A stretch of DNA of 27,471 nucleotides from the NCBI GenBank assembly GCA_049724395.1, contig JAUGWO010000307.1, forward strand, positions 1 through 27,471, in the 5' to 3' direction. Within the stretch, counting starts at the first letter, position 1; every line of letters starts with the position of its first letter. The translations under genes were made by a program, and so were the position numbers. Below the pieces are notes generated by a model, which worked only from the letters and a program-made list of their open reading frames with translations, did not search any database and was not told the DNA's origin. Of this stretch, positions 19,525-27,471 are shown one piece after another. Source of the DNA: Spongospora subterranea f. sp. subterranea. Taxonomy: Eukaryota > Endomyxa: Phytomyxea > Phytomyxea > Plasmodiophorida.

Positions 19525-20250
19525 TTTTTTTTTTTACAAAGGATCGCGGGTTCTTATGGGTTGAGTAAGCCTGTGTACTACCAGGCTTTCCCTACTTCCG
19601 CCTGGCCGCTACAAGTAGCTTTGTGGTCAGACCCAATAAAGACTAATCATATCTAGATAAAGCAGCCTCTTTTTTCGGCTTTGCGCAAGATTTTTGTCAT
19701 TCCTTTCAAATCTGGCTCCAAATTGCTGTGTTGAACGAAGTTACCGCTAGCTTCTCGTAGTCCGCCTGCTTTTCAAGAGTCGGCTTTTAAATACTTCGCA
19801 TTGTAATACTTGATGTTCAATTGTTTCAGAATGTTTGTTACAGTGTCTTCACTTGTTCGTATCTTCCATTCCAATGTTGCTGAGGTGTTGTCTGCATCTG
19901 CTATGTCCAGCATTCGTGCTCTGTTAATTGGCATGTGTGGCGTTGATTCATCTGGTAGTGTTGCGAAACGGTCTCGGATCTGGGTAGTTTGTTGACGGCT
20001 GCATTCCATGTTCGCTTTCAGGTTTGATTTTAATTGACCTCTTTCGTATTCCTTAAGTTGAAGTTTGAAGGATCCCAGAAATGGGCCGGCTCTATTTTGC
20101 TCCCAAAGAGCCGCATTCTTTGCTAGTTGATCAATTTCATTGCTTCGTCCTATTGCTTTTGTCGCTATCATTTCCAGATGAGTCCCTTTGATGGTGGACA
20201 TGACTTGGATGTAGTGGACTATGAATCTGATTGCGAAAGGGCCAATCGGG
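19525..20250 (-). mobile_element. LINE 3' end with RNase H-like region and A-tail
   Basis: Minus-strand ORF (20258-19773, 161 codons). Its first part resembles the end of a LINE RNase H domain (GTHLEMIATKAIGRSNEID-QLAKNAA, compare GHxxxxGNExADxLAKxAA), followed by a charged C-terminal region. About 240 nt of 3' UTR follow, then 11 consecutive A (T at 19525-19535 on plus), as expected for a target-primed non-LTR insertion. The element is strongly 5'-truncated: its 5' edge abuts upstream block 2 near 20250. The clade cannot be assigned from this piece. Confidence 0.55.
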
Positions 20251-20253
20251 GAT

Positions 20254-20460
20254 AGCAATGTTGAGGCAGTTTAGTTCCATTTGATCATCTGCTGTTGCAG
20301 TGATTACAATCAGGTAATGTCAACTGCTATTACGATCCAATTCTGGGGCCATGATATGAATCGTTCTCTTTGTTGTTCCTCTTTTTATCTACACAATGTT
20401 CTCGCACTTGATGCAATATCTAGATTGCCGTAAATAAACACGATTGTACGATCCCACTTT
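20254..20460 (+). repeat. Upstream block 2, copy at D
   Basis: Direct repeat of 18661-18865 and inverted relative to 5565-5775. It starts with GGGGATAGCAATGTTGAGG, immediately after the LINE 5' edge. Confidence 0.55.
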
Positions 20461-20604
20461 GATTGACTTCTCCTGGCGGTAATTGTCGATTCACCATTGG
20501 TGTTCTTGTATCGAATGGCCGGAGACCAGTTCTCCCTTTTTTTCACGGTTAGTATAACTGAAATCAGTCAATATTTCTACATCCGGGATATCTGAGGAAG
20601 AAGT

Positions 20605-20985
20605 CAATCGTTTCTGATGGGTTTTGAATGGCCTCCGTTCGAATGATCTTGGTAACACAATGGTGTGAGACCTGGTCACATTCTAATTTCCGAAACGACT
20701 TATCGATGAGACGAGATCACCTGACATCCCACATAACACGGCCAGGGCCATCGACTCGCTGGGCAGAATAGACATCGAACGGGGGTGGTCGACCTGTGGA
20801 TATATCGTCAGACCCAACTCAATCGTCTGATGGGTTTTGAATGGCCCCAACAATGATCTAGGCCACACGATGGTGTGAATCTTGTCACATTTTAACCGTC
20901 CCGAAACGACTTTATTCAATCAGACCGAGGTCACCTGATATCCCACGAATGAGGTCAGGGCCATTGGTCAATCATTTGATTCAGC
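20605..20985 (+). repeat. Tandem duplication in the linker block
   Basis: Two diverged units, about 20605-20817 and 20820-20985, each starting with CAATCGT-TGATGGGTTTTGAATGGCC-like sequence (offset 213 bp) and containing CCGAAACGACTT and a GTCACCTGA motif. The A locus has one such unit inverted at 5150-5395. No gene. Confidence 0.6.
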
Positions 20986-21253
20986 GGGACATGTTATTCT
21001 CTTCGAAAACGCCAACTCGGGGATAGCAATGTTGAGGGCTTCGGCACTCTGTTTATTGTTATTTTACTGATCTGTTGTTGCAGTGAACCTATATAGAACA
21101 TGGTCAGACCTGGTGTTTGACTATTCTTCACCTCTTATCACAACACCATTTCCCACTTGATACAGTCCCAGATTTGTCCAATGCGGTGTCCGACAACGGG
21201 ACCGGTCAAAACAACTTCATAACGATATCAATATCAATAGCAATCAGTATCAA
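20986..21253 (+). promoter_or_regulatory. Upstream block 1 of member D, with TATA-like box at 21090-21095
   Basis: Close copy of 4878-5130 in the orientation of member D. It carries AAAACGCCAACTCGGGG, TATATAGAAC, and the leader CCCAGATTTGTCCAATGCGG up to the ATG at 21254. Confidence 0.6.
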
Positions 21254-21837
21254 ATGTCGCTCATCGGTGGATCTCTTTTTCTTCTCTCATCATTTATTGT
21301 CCATTGCTTGTGATTCCTCTGCAGATCGTGGCTTCGGCTCCGAAACTGACTCTCATTGGATGTCCTGTTGCCTTTCAAAAATTTGTAAGTCAGTGTGATC
21401 GGATTAAGACTAACTCCGAAATGCGATGTATGAAACAGATTGGTCGCCATTCTCGAGCATTATGTTCTTTATTATCAATCAATGCTTGTGTGCCATGAGT
21501 TTGCCACAAACGGGAATGGATAGGGGCAATTATGATGAATTTCTTTTGGACGACATCAACGTCTCCGATCAAAGATTTCATGTTGGAGGAAACGCACGTG
21601 AACGTAAAACCACTTCCAGGTGTAAAATTGAATGACGCACACATCGCCCACGTGATGGCGTCGCTCTTCTACATCAATCACCAGAGAGTCTTTCCATATT
21701 CTGGACACCAACATTCGCCGGAATTAACCGATGATTCTTATTTGGAGCATGATTCCCATCAGGATCAAGCCCACCAGTTCTGTTCACAAGTGGATCAAGA
21801 CTCGCCACCAGAAGTTCCCGGTTTTTCACCCCATAAT
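21254..21837 (+). pseudogene. Secreted family member D, broken
   Basis: It starts MSLIGGSLFLLSSFIVHCL, a signal peptide almost identical to A's, then a stop. In other frames the family order continues: FQKFVSQCDRIKTN (aligning with EFLRECGLIKTN of B, about 21370-21410), an unalignable stretch, then IAHVMASLFYINHQ (about 21640-21680) with ESLSIFW-like codons in the next frame. A conserved tail precedes R1. At least three frame changes, so probably a pseudogene, though introns cannot be excluded. DNA identity with A is very high before and through the signal peptide, then lost. Confidence 0.6.
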
Positions 21838-22460
21838 TGAATACATCAGGTTTTTATGATCCTATTCCTCAGTAGTTGAACGGAAAAAACGATTTCAAAT
21901 CCCAACAGCAATATCCAGATCGACAGAGTTTCATCATCGTTCCACTTCAATCGATCATTCAGTCTATCTCCTAACTGGCAATATCTAAGAACCTAACGCC
22001 GCTTTGTGTTAGTGTGTCACCTGTTATGATATTCCCAACAGATCTCAATGACCATAACTATCTGGGATTGTGCTGTTAATGGTCTTCTCCCGCTATTGAC
22101 CAACATGAACGTGATAACCGTTCTCAACAGTGTTAGAACTACCAACCTCTCACTGGCCATCAAGTTTGAAGCGGCAATGGCGAACAGTCCATGATCGGAT
22201 CTGGTATATTACAAGGGAACTGACATATATTTTTTGATTCCTCGTCAGGAACGTCTGGAAATAACTTTTTTTTATAGATAATGTGACAAATCACAATATT
22301 TGAAAAGAAGAAATAATTCATCAAAACGTAATACCCGAAAAATGGATTTGAGGGGATATTCATTCTAAATGAAATATGAGAGAATACTCACTAAAGAAAA
22401 TGTTTCCAACGTCCCAATTGATATTTTCGCATGAATAGCTTATTATTCCAAAATAAGTCT
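21838..22460 (+). repeat. R1, 3' flank of member D
   Basis: By eye at least 95% identical to 530-950 for about 380 bp, then more diverged to the hAT tail, as at member C. Confidence 0.8.
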
Positions 22461-22690
22461 TTCATTGAACGTCATTGATATGTGATTGCTAACTCGAATG
22501 GGCTTTTTCTTAAAATAACAATTGCGTTTCCAATTTTTCCACACGTGATTTAAAAATCTTGAGTCTCGCTATACTGAAAACACGTTCACAAATACTCCTA
22601 TTTGTCGTTGGGCGATTGAACCCTAGGTCGCTGTCAACAAAGACCTCACTTGACCTGAGTGTTCCCCTCTTGAACCGCTCATCCTTCAAC
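22461..22690 (-). mobile_element. hAT C-terminal tail remnant, copy 2
   Basis: Reads KDERFKRGTLRSSEVFVDSD, ICERVFSIARLKI and SRVEKLETQLLF. The ERVFS core fits the hAT dimerisation motif better than copy 1. Similarity with copy 1 ends at the same point (just before KDERF), so both begin at one breakpoint or exon edge. Confidence 0.45.
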
Positions 22691-22944
22691 AACATGAAGG
22701 AAATCGGCAGAAATAACAAAGCCACTGTATTCACGAGGCGTTAGCAGATGTCGCAAAAGCTGATTTCTGTTGACGAATCATTGACATTGACACTCCACCT
22801 ATTACACTCCAATAAGGCGGACTCATCTTGTTGTCCAGATTGCACTACACAATTTCATAACGACGTCGTTGATCGCGACCTGTTCGTCAGGAATAACTGC
22901 TGGACGCTTGACCATCACCAACGTCTTGGTCATTTCTGTCGATT

Positions 22945-23130
22945 CCCTTCATGTTGTTGATGAAGGATGAGCGGTTTAGTGGCTGTAATTCGCAGCATCA
23001 AGAGGGAAACACTCAGTTAAGTGAGGACTTTGTTGACAACGACCTAGGAATCAATCGTCTGTTGACAAATATTTGTGAATTTGTTTTGAGTCTAGAGGAA
23101 TTCAAGTTTTCTGAATCACGTGTGGAAGGA
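22945..23130 (+). mobile_element. hAT C-terminal tail remnant, copy 3 (inverted)
   Basis: Plus-strand MKDERF...LSEDFVDNDLGINR and LTNICEFVL, a diverged copy head to head with 22461-22690. Both arms also share CTTCATGTTGTTGA next to the start, about 230 bp apart. Confidence 0.4.
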
Positions 23131-23539
23131 AGCGATCCATCCCGACAATCCGGGCAGCGAAAAGGCTTTCAGCCGATGATGTTGCCCTGGGCTCGCGAAC
23201 ACAAGTCCTTATGGACAACGATTTCTTACTCGGCCAACGAAATGTTTTTGCTAACGTTATCGTGTTATTACGAACACAGAGCAACAATTTTTGCTCTTTT
23301 GCTGACGCGGCCTTGTTATTACGAACAAAGGACAGAGACGTTGAACTTGGACAGCGAAAGCTTTACGCTGTCGCTGATTCCTTGTTTCTACGAACATGCG
23401 ACCTTTTAGTCAGCGACACAGTTTCAGGATAGCGAAGGCTCTCAGCTGTGTTGTCCCGATATTTTGAAACCACGTCCTATTGGACAACGCAAGTCTGCTT
23501 ACATTTACACCTGTTAACTTTGATGAAAAATTGTACGCT
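23131..23539. other. Low-complexity, imperfect internal repeats
   Basis: No gene supported. TTGTTATTACGAACA or close variants recur (about 23263, 23308, 23381), with related CAGCGAAAG and GGACAACG words. Looks like a decayed tandem array. Confidence 0.35.
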
Positions 23540-24235
23540 TTGACAACGAGACACAACTATGAACCAGAGGACCGAACAATTTAGACATCACGCTTTGCAA
23601 TCAAACAATTTCTCCCCTTCGTCCAAAGCTAAAAAGCACACGCTAACTTGAGCAGTGACCTATCTTGCCCAATTATCAAAACTGCAATCCCAACAAGGCG
23701 ACAAAAACACATAAACACGCTGAGAGAGCCCATAAAAATAATTGATAATGAGAAAACCATGAACATGCTCATGGAGCCAATCACCACCATGAACCGCGGT
23801 CAACTGACTTTAACAACTATTCAGAATGCTATAACATGGTCGATCCACCACAAAACTATTCGTCGCAACGCATGTCCCCTCTGGAACGATGAATTGATAA
23901 TTGCTTACAGGAGAAAGAAGCGAGTCAAAACAAACTGGCAACAAAACAGCACAGAGCTCTTTTTGGCCTTAATCTGACCACACTGGAACAAAAATTCCCT
24001 GAAGAAACAGAACTCGACACACACTTTAGAAACATGTTTAAAAAATACAAACACGTATGTAATCTGGCAAAAGAAGCAAGTAAGGACAATACGGAAACAG
24101 CGACGTGGAAGATGCTAAAAACCCTGATTTCGCAAACAAACAAAAAGCATCGTACCTTCGCAACTTGTACCAACAATGCAGTCGAAGAAGCAAATTACAT
24201 CGCCGAAAATTCGCCCAACGACATAAATTTGTGAA
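23540..24235 (+). mobile_element. LINE fragment (endonuclease end and linker)
   Basis: One frame carries NNLDITLCNQT, and the next LSSDLSCPIIKTAI, resembling the late APE-endonuclease block (TLDxxxxN ... SSDHxPI) of non-LTR elements. Then comes ITWSIHHKTIRRNACPLWND with a Lys/Arg-rich WNDELIIAYRRKKR run and a long linker (KKYKHVCNLAKEASKDNTE, WKMLKTLISQ), as usually found before the RT domain. No RT motif remains. The piece ends abruptly at about 24235, fused to a hAT tail. At least two frameshifts. It may or may not be the same element as 19525-20250. Confidence 0.5.
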
Positions 24236-24425
24236 TGTGTTTTCAGTTTAACGGGAATCAAGTTTATTAAATCACTTGTGGAAAATTGGAAACGCAATTG
24301 TTATTCAAAGAAAAAACCCATTTGAGTCAGAAATCACATTTTAACGACGATCAATGAAAAGACTAATTTTGGAATGATAAGCTATTCATGCGAAAAAATC
24401 AATTGAACGGTTGGAAACATTTTGT
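24236..24425 (+). mobile_element. hAT C-terminal tail remnant, copy 4
   Basis: Plus-strand NVFSV...GKLETQLLFKEK, antisense to gene B and placed beyond its 3' flank, the same relation as at members C and D. Its 5' side is cut by the LINE junction. Several stops. Confidence 0.4.
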
Positions 24426-24613
24426 AGACTGAATGATCGATTGAAGTGGAACGATGATGAAACTCTGTCGATCTGGATATTGCTGTTGGGATTTGGAAAT
24501 CGCTTTTTGAGTTCAACTACTGAGGAATAGGATCATAAAAACCTGATTTATTCAATATGGGATGAAAAATCGGGTTTTGGTCAAAGCGCCACAGGACTTG
24601 ATGCAAGGAATAC
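24426..24613 (-). repeat. R1 (shortened) and end of gene B
   Basis: Matches the first ~130 bp of R1 after the gene end, then jumps directly to the sequence preceding the hAT tail; about 400 bp present in copies C and D are missing. Confidence 0.65.
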
Positions 24614-25120
24614 TCATTGGTTTGATCCCGACGACTCCCCGCCGCTGCGGCTCCAGAATATATGTTGACTATCTTTTGATTGATAATAGAAGAGCGACGC
24701 TATCAAGAATGCAATCCGTTGCACATCAATACCTGCATTTCTAACCATCAACAAATACTCTTTGATCGGTTCGTGGATGGCGCAATTCCCACGAAATTGA
24801 TCATAATCATTCATGCTTGTGACAACTTCTTGGCACACCTTCGATCCTTGCGTATAAAGATCTTCACCGAGACTGGTGATCAAATCAGATTGTGAGATCC
24901 CGCATTTGGCGTTGGTCTTAATCAGACCACACTCCCTCAGAAATTCATCAAAGCGAATGATCTTCCAAGTCGCGTCCGGTATTTGTGGGATGTTGATGGG
25001 CAACTCCTCGAATCCCCACGCCGTTGGAGCATTATCATGACCGACCTGACCACTGGGAATTAAAGAGTGAGCAATGGGCAATAATGAGAGAAGAAAAAGA
25101 GTTCCACCGAGGTGCGACAT
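24614..25120 (-). CDS. Secreted variable-core family protein B (intact)
   Basis: 168 residues from the ATG complementary to 25118-25120, chosen because it gives a signal peptide (MSHLGGTLFLLSLLPIAHS) matching A and D in position and sequence. The mature protein has VGHDNAP, RFDEFLRECGLIKTN, DLITSLGEDLYTQG, IHEPIKEYLLMV, and ends IASLFYYQSKDSQHIFW plus a short Ser/Gly tail. Four cysteines in the mature part (in RECGL, AKCGI, KVCQE, GNCAI) could pair after secretion. Protein A shares only scattered positions outside the two ends. No transmembrane segment after the signal. Function unknown; no named domain recognised. Confidence 0.6.
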   Translation of the reverse strand: MSHLGGTLFLLSLLPIAHSLIPSGQVGHDNAPTAWGFEELPINIPQIPDATWKIIRFDEFLRECGLIKTNAKCGISQSDLITSLGEDLYTQGSKVCQEVVTSMNDYDQFRGNCAIHEPIKEYLLMVRNAGIDVQRIAFLIASLFYYQSKDSQHIFWSRSGGESSGSNQ

Positions 25121-25502
25121 TTGATACAATATCGTGAAGGCGGTTTGACCTGACCGGATGGTGGGCCCAGACTCCGACACGGACTTTGACACAGACTGAC
25201 TTTGACGCGGACGTTTGATCTTCTGGAATATTGCGGGCGCTTTGATCGAATAGTGCGTGTTTGTTTGCGCTGTATGTATTGCAGGTTAGGCCACCAACTT
25301 TCTTCTCCCGACATCCAAGTAGGTGTCGTTTATGAATACAACGCCTAGGTGCTCTGTTACGTTGTACTCAATATGAGATGTTGAGTGTGAGAGTGACGGT
25401 CGGAGGTGCGGACTTGAGACTCGTGCGTGGTCAGGACAGGTCTGTGTCTGTAACAATGGAGAGTGCCGAGCACGTCAGAACAGTCGGACTATTCACGTTG
25501 CA
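25121..25502. other. Upstream of gene B; no gene
   Basis: The first ~60 nt are a shortened relative of A's leader (GAAGG-G-TTTGACC...CCGAC). Upstream block 1 and its TATA-like box are not seen. 25378-25500 has a short open frame without recognisable similarity. Confidence 0.35.
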
Positions 25503-25953
25503 CATTGTGGTGTCTACACTGGACGACAACGCGAAAGTGTTTGTCAAAGTTCACCTTCCAAGGCGATGAGGAGCAACCGAATGTCAATCATGTGCATCTA
25601 CAGAGGATTGGTGATTATTTTACGATGAAATTCATTTTTTCTGATTAATGTGGAACGCAACAATCGGGCCGGGTGGTGGAGGTTGAAGCGCGTTCAGAGG
25701 ACGAGAAGAAACGCATCCTATTTTACGAGGTAAATGGTTCGGCGATTATCAAGTTTCTGTAAGATCGTTTGTATTGAATCATGATCGTTTGTATTGAATC
25801 ATAATAGATTCATCAGAAAAAATACATTTCATCATGAAATAATCACCAATTTGCTGTAGATGCACATGATTGACATTCGGTTGCTCCCCATCTCCTTGGA
25901 AGGTGAACTTTGACAACACTTTCGCGTTGTCGTCCAGTGTAGACACCACAATG
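25503..25953. repeat. Inverted repeat, 146-nt arms around a 159-nt spacer
   Basis: Arms 25503-25648 and 25808-25953 are reverse complements at about 93% by eye. Both arms encode the same open stretch (IVVSTLDDNAKV, EQPNVNHVHLQ, IGDYF). The right arm is continuous with the C-terminal ORF of the pogo-type element. The spacer reads RVVEVEARSEDEKKRILFYE on plus and contains the 20-nt tandem repeat. Confidence 0.65.
25763..25802 (+). repeat. Perfect 2 x 20-nt tandem repeat
   Basis: GATCGTTTGTATTGAATCAT twice, head to tail, in the spacer next to the right arm of the inverted repeat. Confidence 0.9.
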
Positions 25954-27020
25954 TTCAACTTGAAGAAACGAGATAAGCCGAAGACTTCACAGTCGCCGGC
26001 AACATCGTCACCGCTCTTGATGGCGTTAGCATCATCGATGGAATATGCATCCTTCAATTCCGGAGGGGTGAGCATATAGTCGACAACGCTGTCTATCATG
26101 GCGATGACGTCTTCGTCATCCTCCGAAACCATTCCTACCTTGTATCGGTAGATGCAGGCGAACAAACTGGTAGTTGTGTTAAATGGGAGGTAGAAGTCTG
26201 GCTCAGTGATATGCATGCAAGGTAGGGTCGCGTACTCCGATTTCAACAGGTCCCCGAATTCTTGTTGCCGGCCACAGGATCGACGTCGGAGTGGAACAAG
26301 GCCTTCAAGGGGGATGCAGCAAGTCGACATCGAATTCGGAGGGGTGACATATGCACAGACTTTGAAAGCCTTTGCCATATCCGCATCGAGCCGCTCTCTT
26401 GCCAATCCGAATCCATCGGGATACAATCTTGTAAGGCGGAACCTTGACATTTCCTTGCTTGGTCTGCAAGTCCGGGTTTCCGAGCGCGTGGGCAAATATA
26501 TCCTTCATAGCGATCATTGTGAAACTGCTGGAAGGATCGGTTAATGCCAACATCGAGTAGTTGTAAAGATGTTCATCATGTTTGCCGGAACAATGGCAAC
26601 GTTCACGTTGTATTTCTCAAGAAGCTTCTCGTTAAACATCTTAACGTGACACGCGTAGGAGTCGATGATATAAAGCACCGCAAAACGTGCCGAGTCAAAA
26701 GCTTTCCATCGGATTGGACGGTGAAGGTAGCAGTGTGAGCTTCCCCGTTTCCGTAGGAGCACCTCGCGGCTTTCCATCGTTGTTATCGTCGATTTCGGCT
26801 CAGTCTCGAAGTACCTTGAAACCTGGTCCATGTTGATGATATTGCACAGCTTTATATTTTGCTGCTCAATAACCTGATGGATATTCTTGATCCACGACTG
26901 CACGATTTGCCCAGCATTTTCGGCAAGACCCTTGTGGATGTGTGCCGCCTCAACACTAAATCATTTACAAATTGTTTCCGTTGCTTTCCAGATCTTGGAT
27001 CTCGCCATATTGTTAACGTC
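25954..27020 (-). pseudogene. pogo/Tigger-type DDE_1 transposase (Tc1/mariner superfamily), decayed
   Basis: Minus strand, in order: GLAENAGQIVQSWIKNI (about 26930-26880), NMDQVSRYFETEPKST with the first catalytic Asp (about 26835-26790), TATFTVQSDGKLL in a shifted frame, VLYIIDSYACHV with the second Asp (about 26680-26640), EKYNVNVAIVPANM, then LLDVGINRSFQQF with the third Asp in another frame (about 26560-26525), MKDIFAHALGNPDLQTKQG, and an acidic C-terminal region (SEDDEDVIAMIDSVVDYM) to about 25954. This is the DDE_1 layout of pogo/jerky-like transposases. At least three frameshifts; the N-terminal CENP-B-like DNA-binding domain is mostly missing. Confidence 0.75.
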
Positions 27021-27109
27021 TGGTGGTATGTACGTATATCTCAACATTCTTTCTTATTCGATAGTAGTAGTTGCGTGTTGATTCGCGATTTTTCAAATTT
27101 GCTGATATA

Positions 27110-27471
27110 TAGTGGGGCAGTTAATTGTTTGGATAACCAATCCATTCCACGATCTCACCGGACCGCTTCCCAACCGACACGGCCAAGATAGGCTCGGCGG
27201 CTTCATTGCTTCGGGGAGTCGCCCTCGACTGGATGACACCTTATGTGGAACACACCGAACCAATGCTCTCTTCGTGGCACAAATTCGAAGGAATATTCAC
27301 GGCAACGTTCGACGATCCGAATCGGACAAAAACCGCAGTTATAAAGCTAACCCAGCTTCGTCGAGATCGCCGAACTGTTGTCGTTCATGCTACTGAATTC
27401 CAAAGGATCGTCATGGACAATGATTTCGACAAGTTTATTGGTTCCGAGCTGGTCTCGCCGACGCGATATCC
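27110..27471 (+). mobile_element. Ty3/gypsy gag region, fossil, cut by window edge
   Basis: From about 27190 a plus-strand frame runs to the edge with LLRGVALDWMTPY, FEGIFTATFDDPNRTKTA, and VVVHATEFQRIV, the pattern of retrotransposon gag domains (A..L.G.A..W, F...F.D...A). Whether the rest of the element is intact cannot be judged from this window. Confidence 0.65.

Noticed and set aside
19561-19625. Possible tRNA-like hairpin
   Set aside because: No cloverleaf or T-arm consensus; it lies in the LINE 3' UTR.
1-27471. CRISPR array, rRNA genes, bacterial operon or phage signals
   Set aside because: No regularly spaced repeats, no rRNA-like sequence, and the gene style is eukaryotic.

Overview
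This is eukaryotic nuclear DNA, gene-poor and packed with decayed mobile elements. The few credible introns are about 50-190 nt long with GT...AG ends. The transposon set (Ty3, copia, PIF/Harbinger, hAT, pogo, a MULE-like element, two LINE pieces) fits a fungus or fungus-like protist best. No marker fixes the lineage, so the organism is not named.

Layout. 1-1340: broken member (C) of a small secreted-protein family, its conserved 3' flank (called R1) and an antisense hAT tail. 1408-3550: Ty3 fossil. 3554-3838: piece of an unidentified repeat (R4). 3839-6060: R1, intact secreted-protein gene A (4338-4877, minus), its upstream blocks, and a back-to-back C-terminal fragment (E). 6283-7060: Ty3 tail. 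7118-8402: multi-exon RhoGAP-domain gene, the most host-like stretch. 8894-10198: MULE-like remnant. 10443-12178: foldback, Harbinger transposase with convergent Myb-like ORF, second foldback. 12230-12703: R4. 12802-17425: copia fossil with both LTRs. 17430-18100: Ty3 tail. 18175-21837: family fragment F, duplicated upstream blocks, a LINE 3' end, and family member D. 21838-23130: R1 and head-to-head hAT tails. 23540-24425: LINE piece fused to a hAT tail. 24426-25120: R1 and intact gene B (minus). 25503-27020: inverted repeat and pogo-type transposase. 27110-27471: Ty3 gag running off the edge.

The most interesting feature is the secreted family, with six members or fragments (A-F). Their promoter/signal-peptide ends and their C-terminal/3'-flank ends are close to identical in DNA, while the roughly 110-residue core between them is barely alignable even as protein. 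In three copies the same antisense hAT tail sits beyond the 3' flank. This looks like a cassette family with a hypervariable centre between homologous ends, possibly spread by duplication or a transposon and possibly diversified by gene conversion. The function is unknown; an effector or surface/secreted role is inference only.
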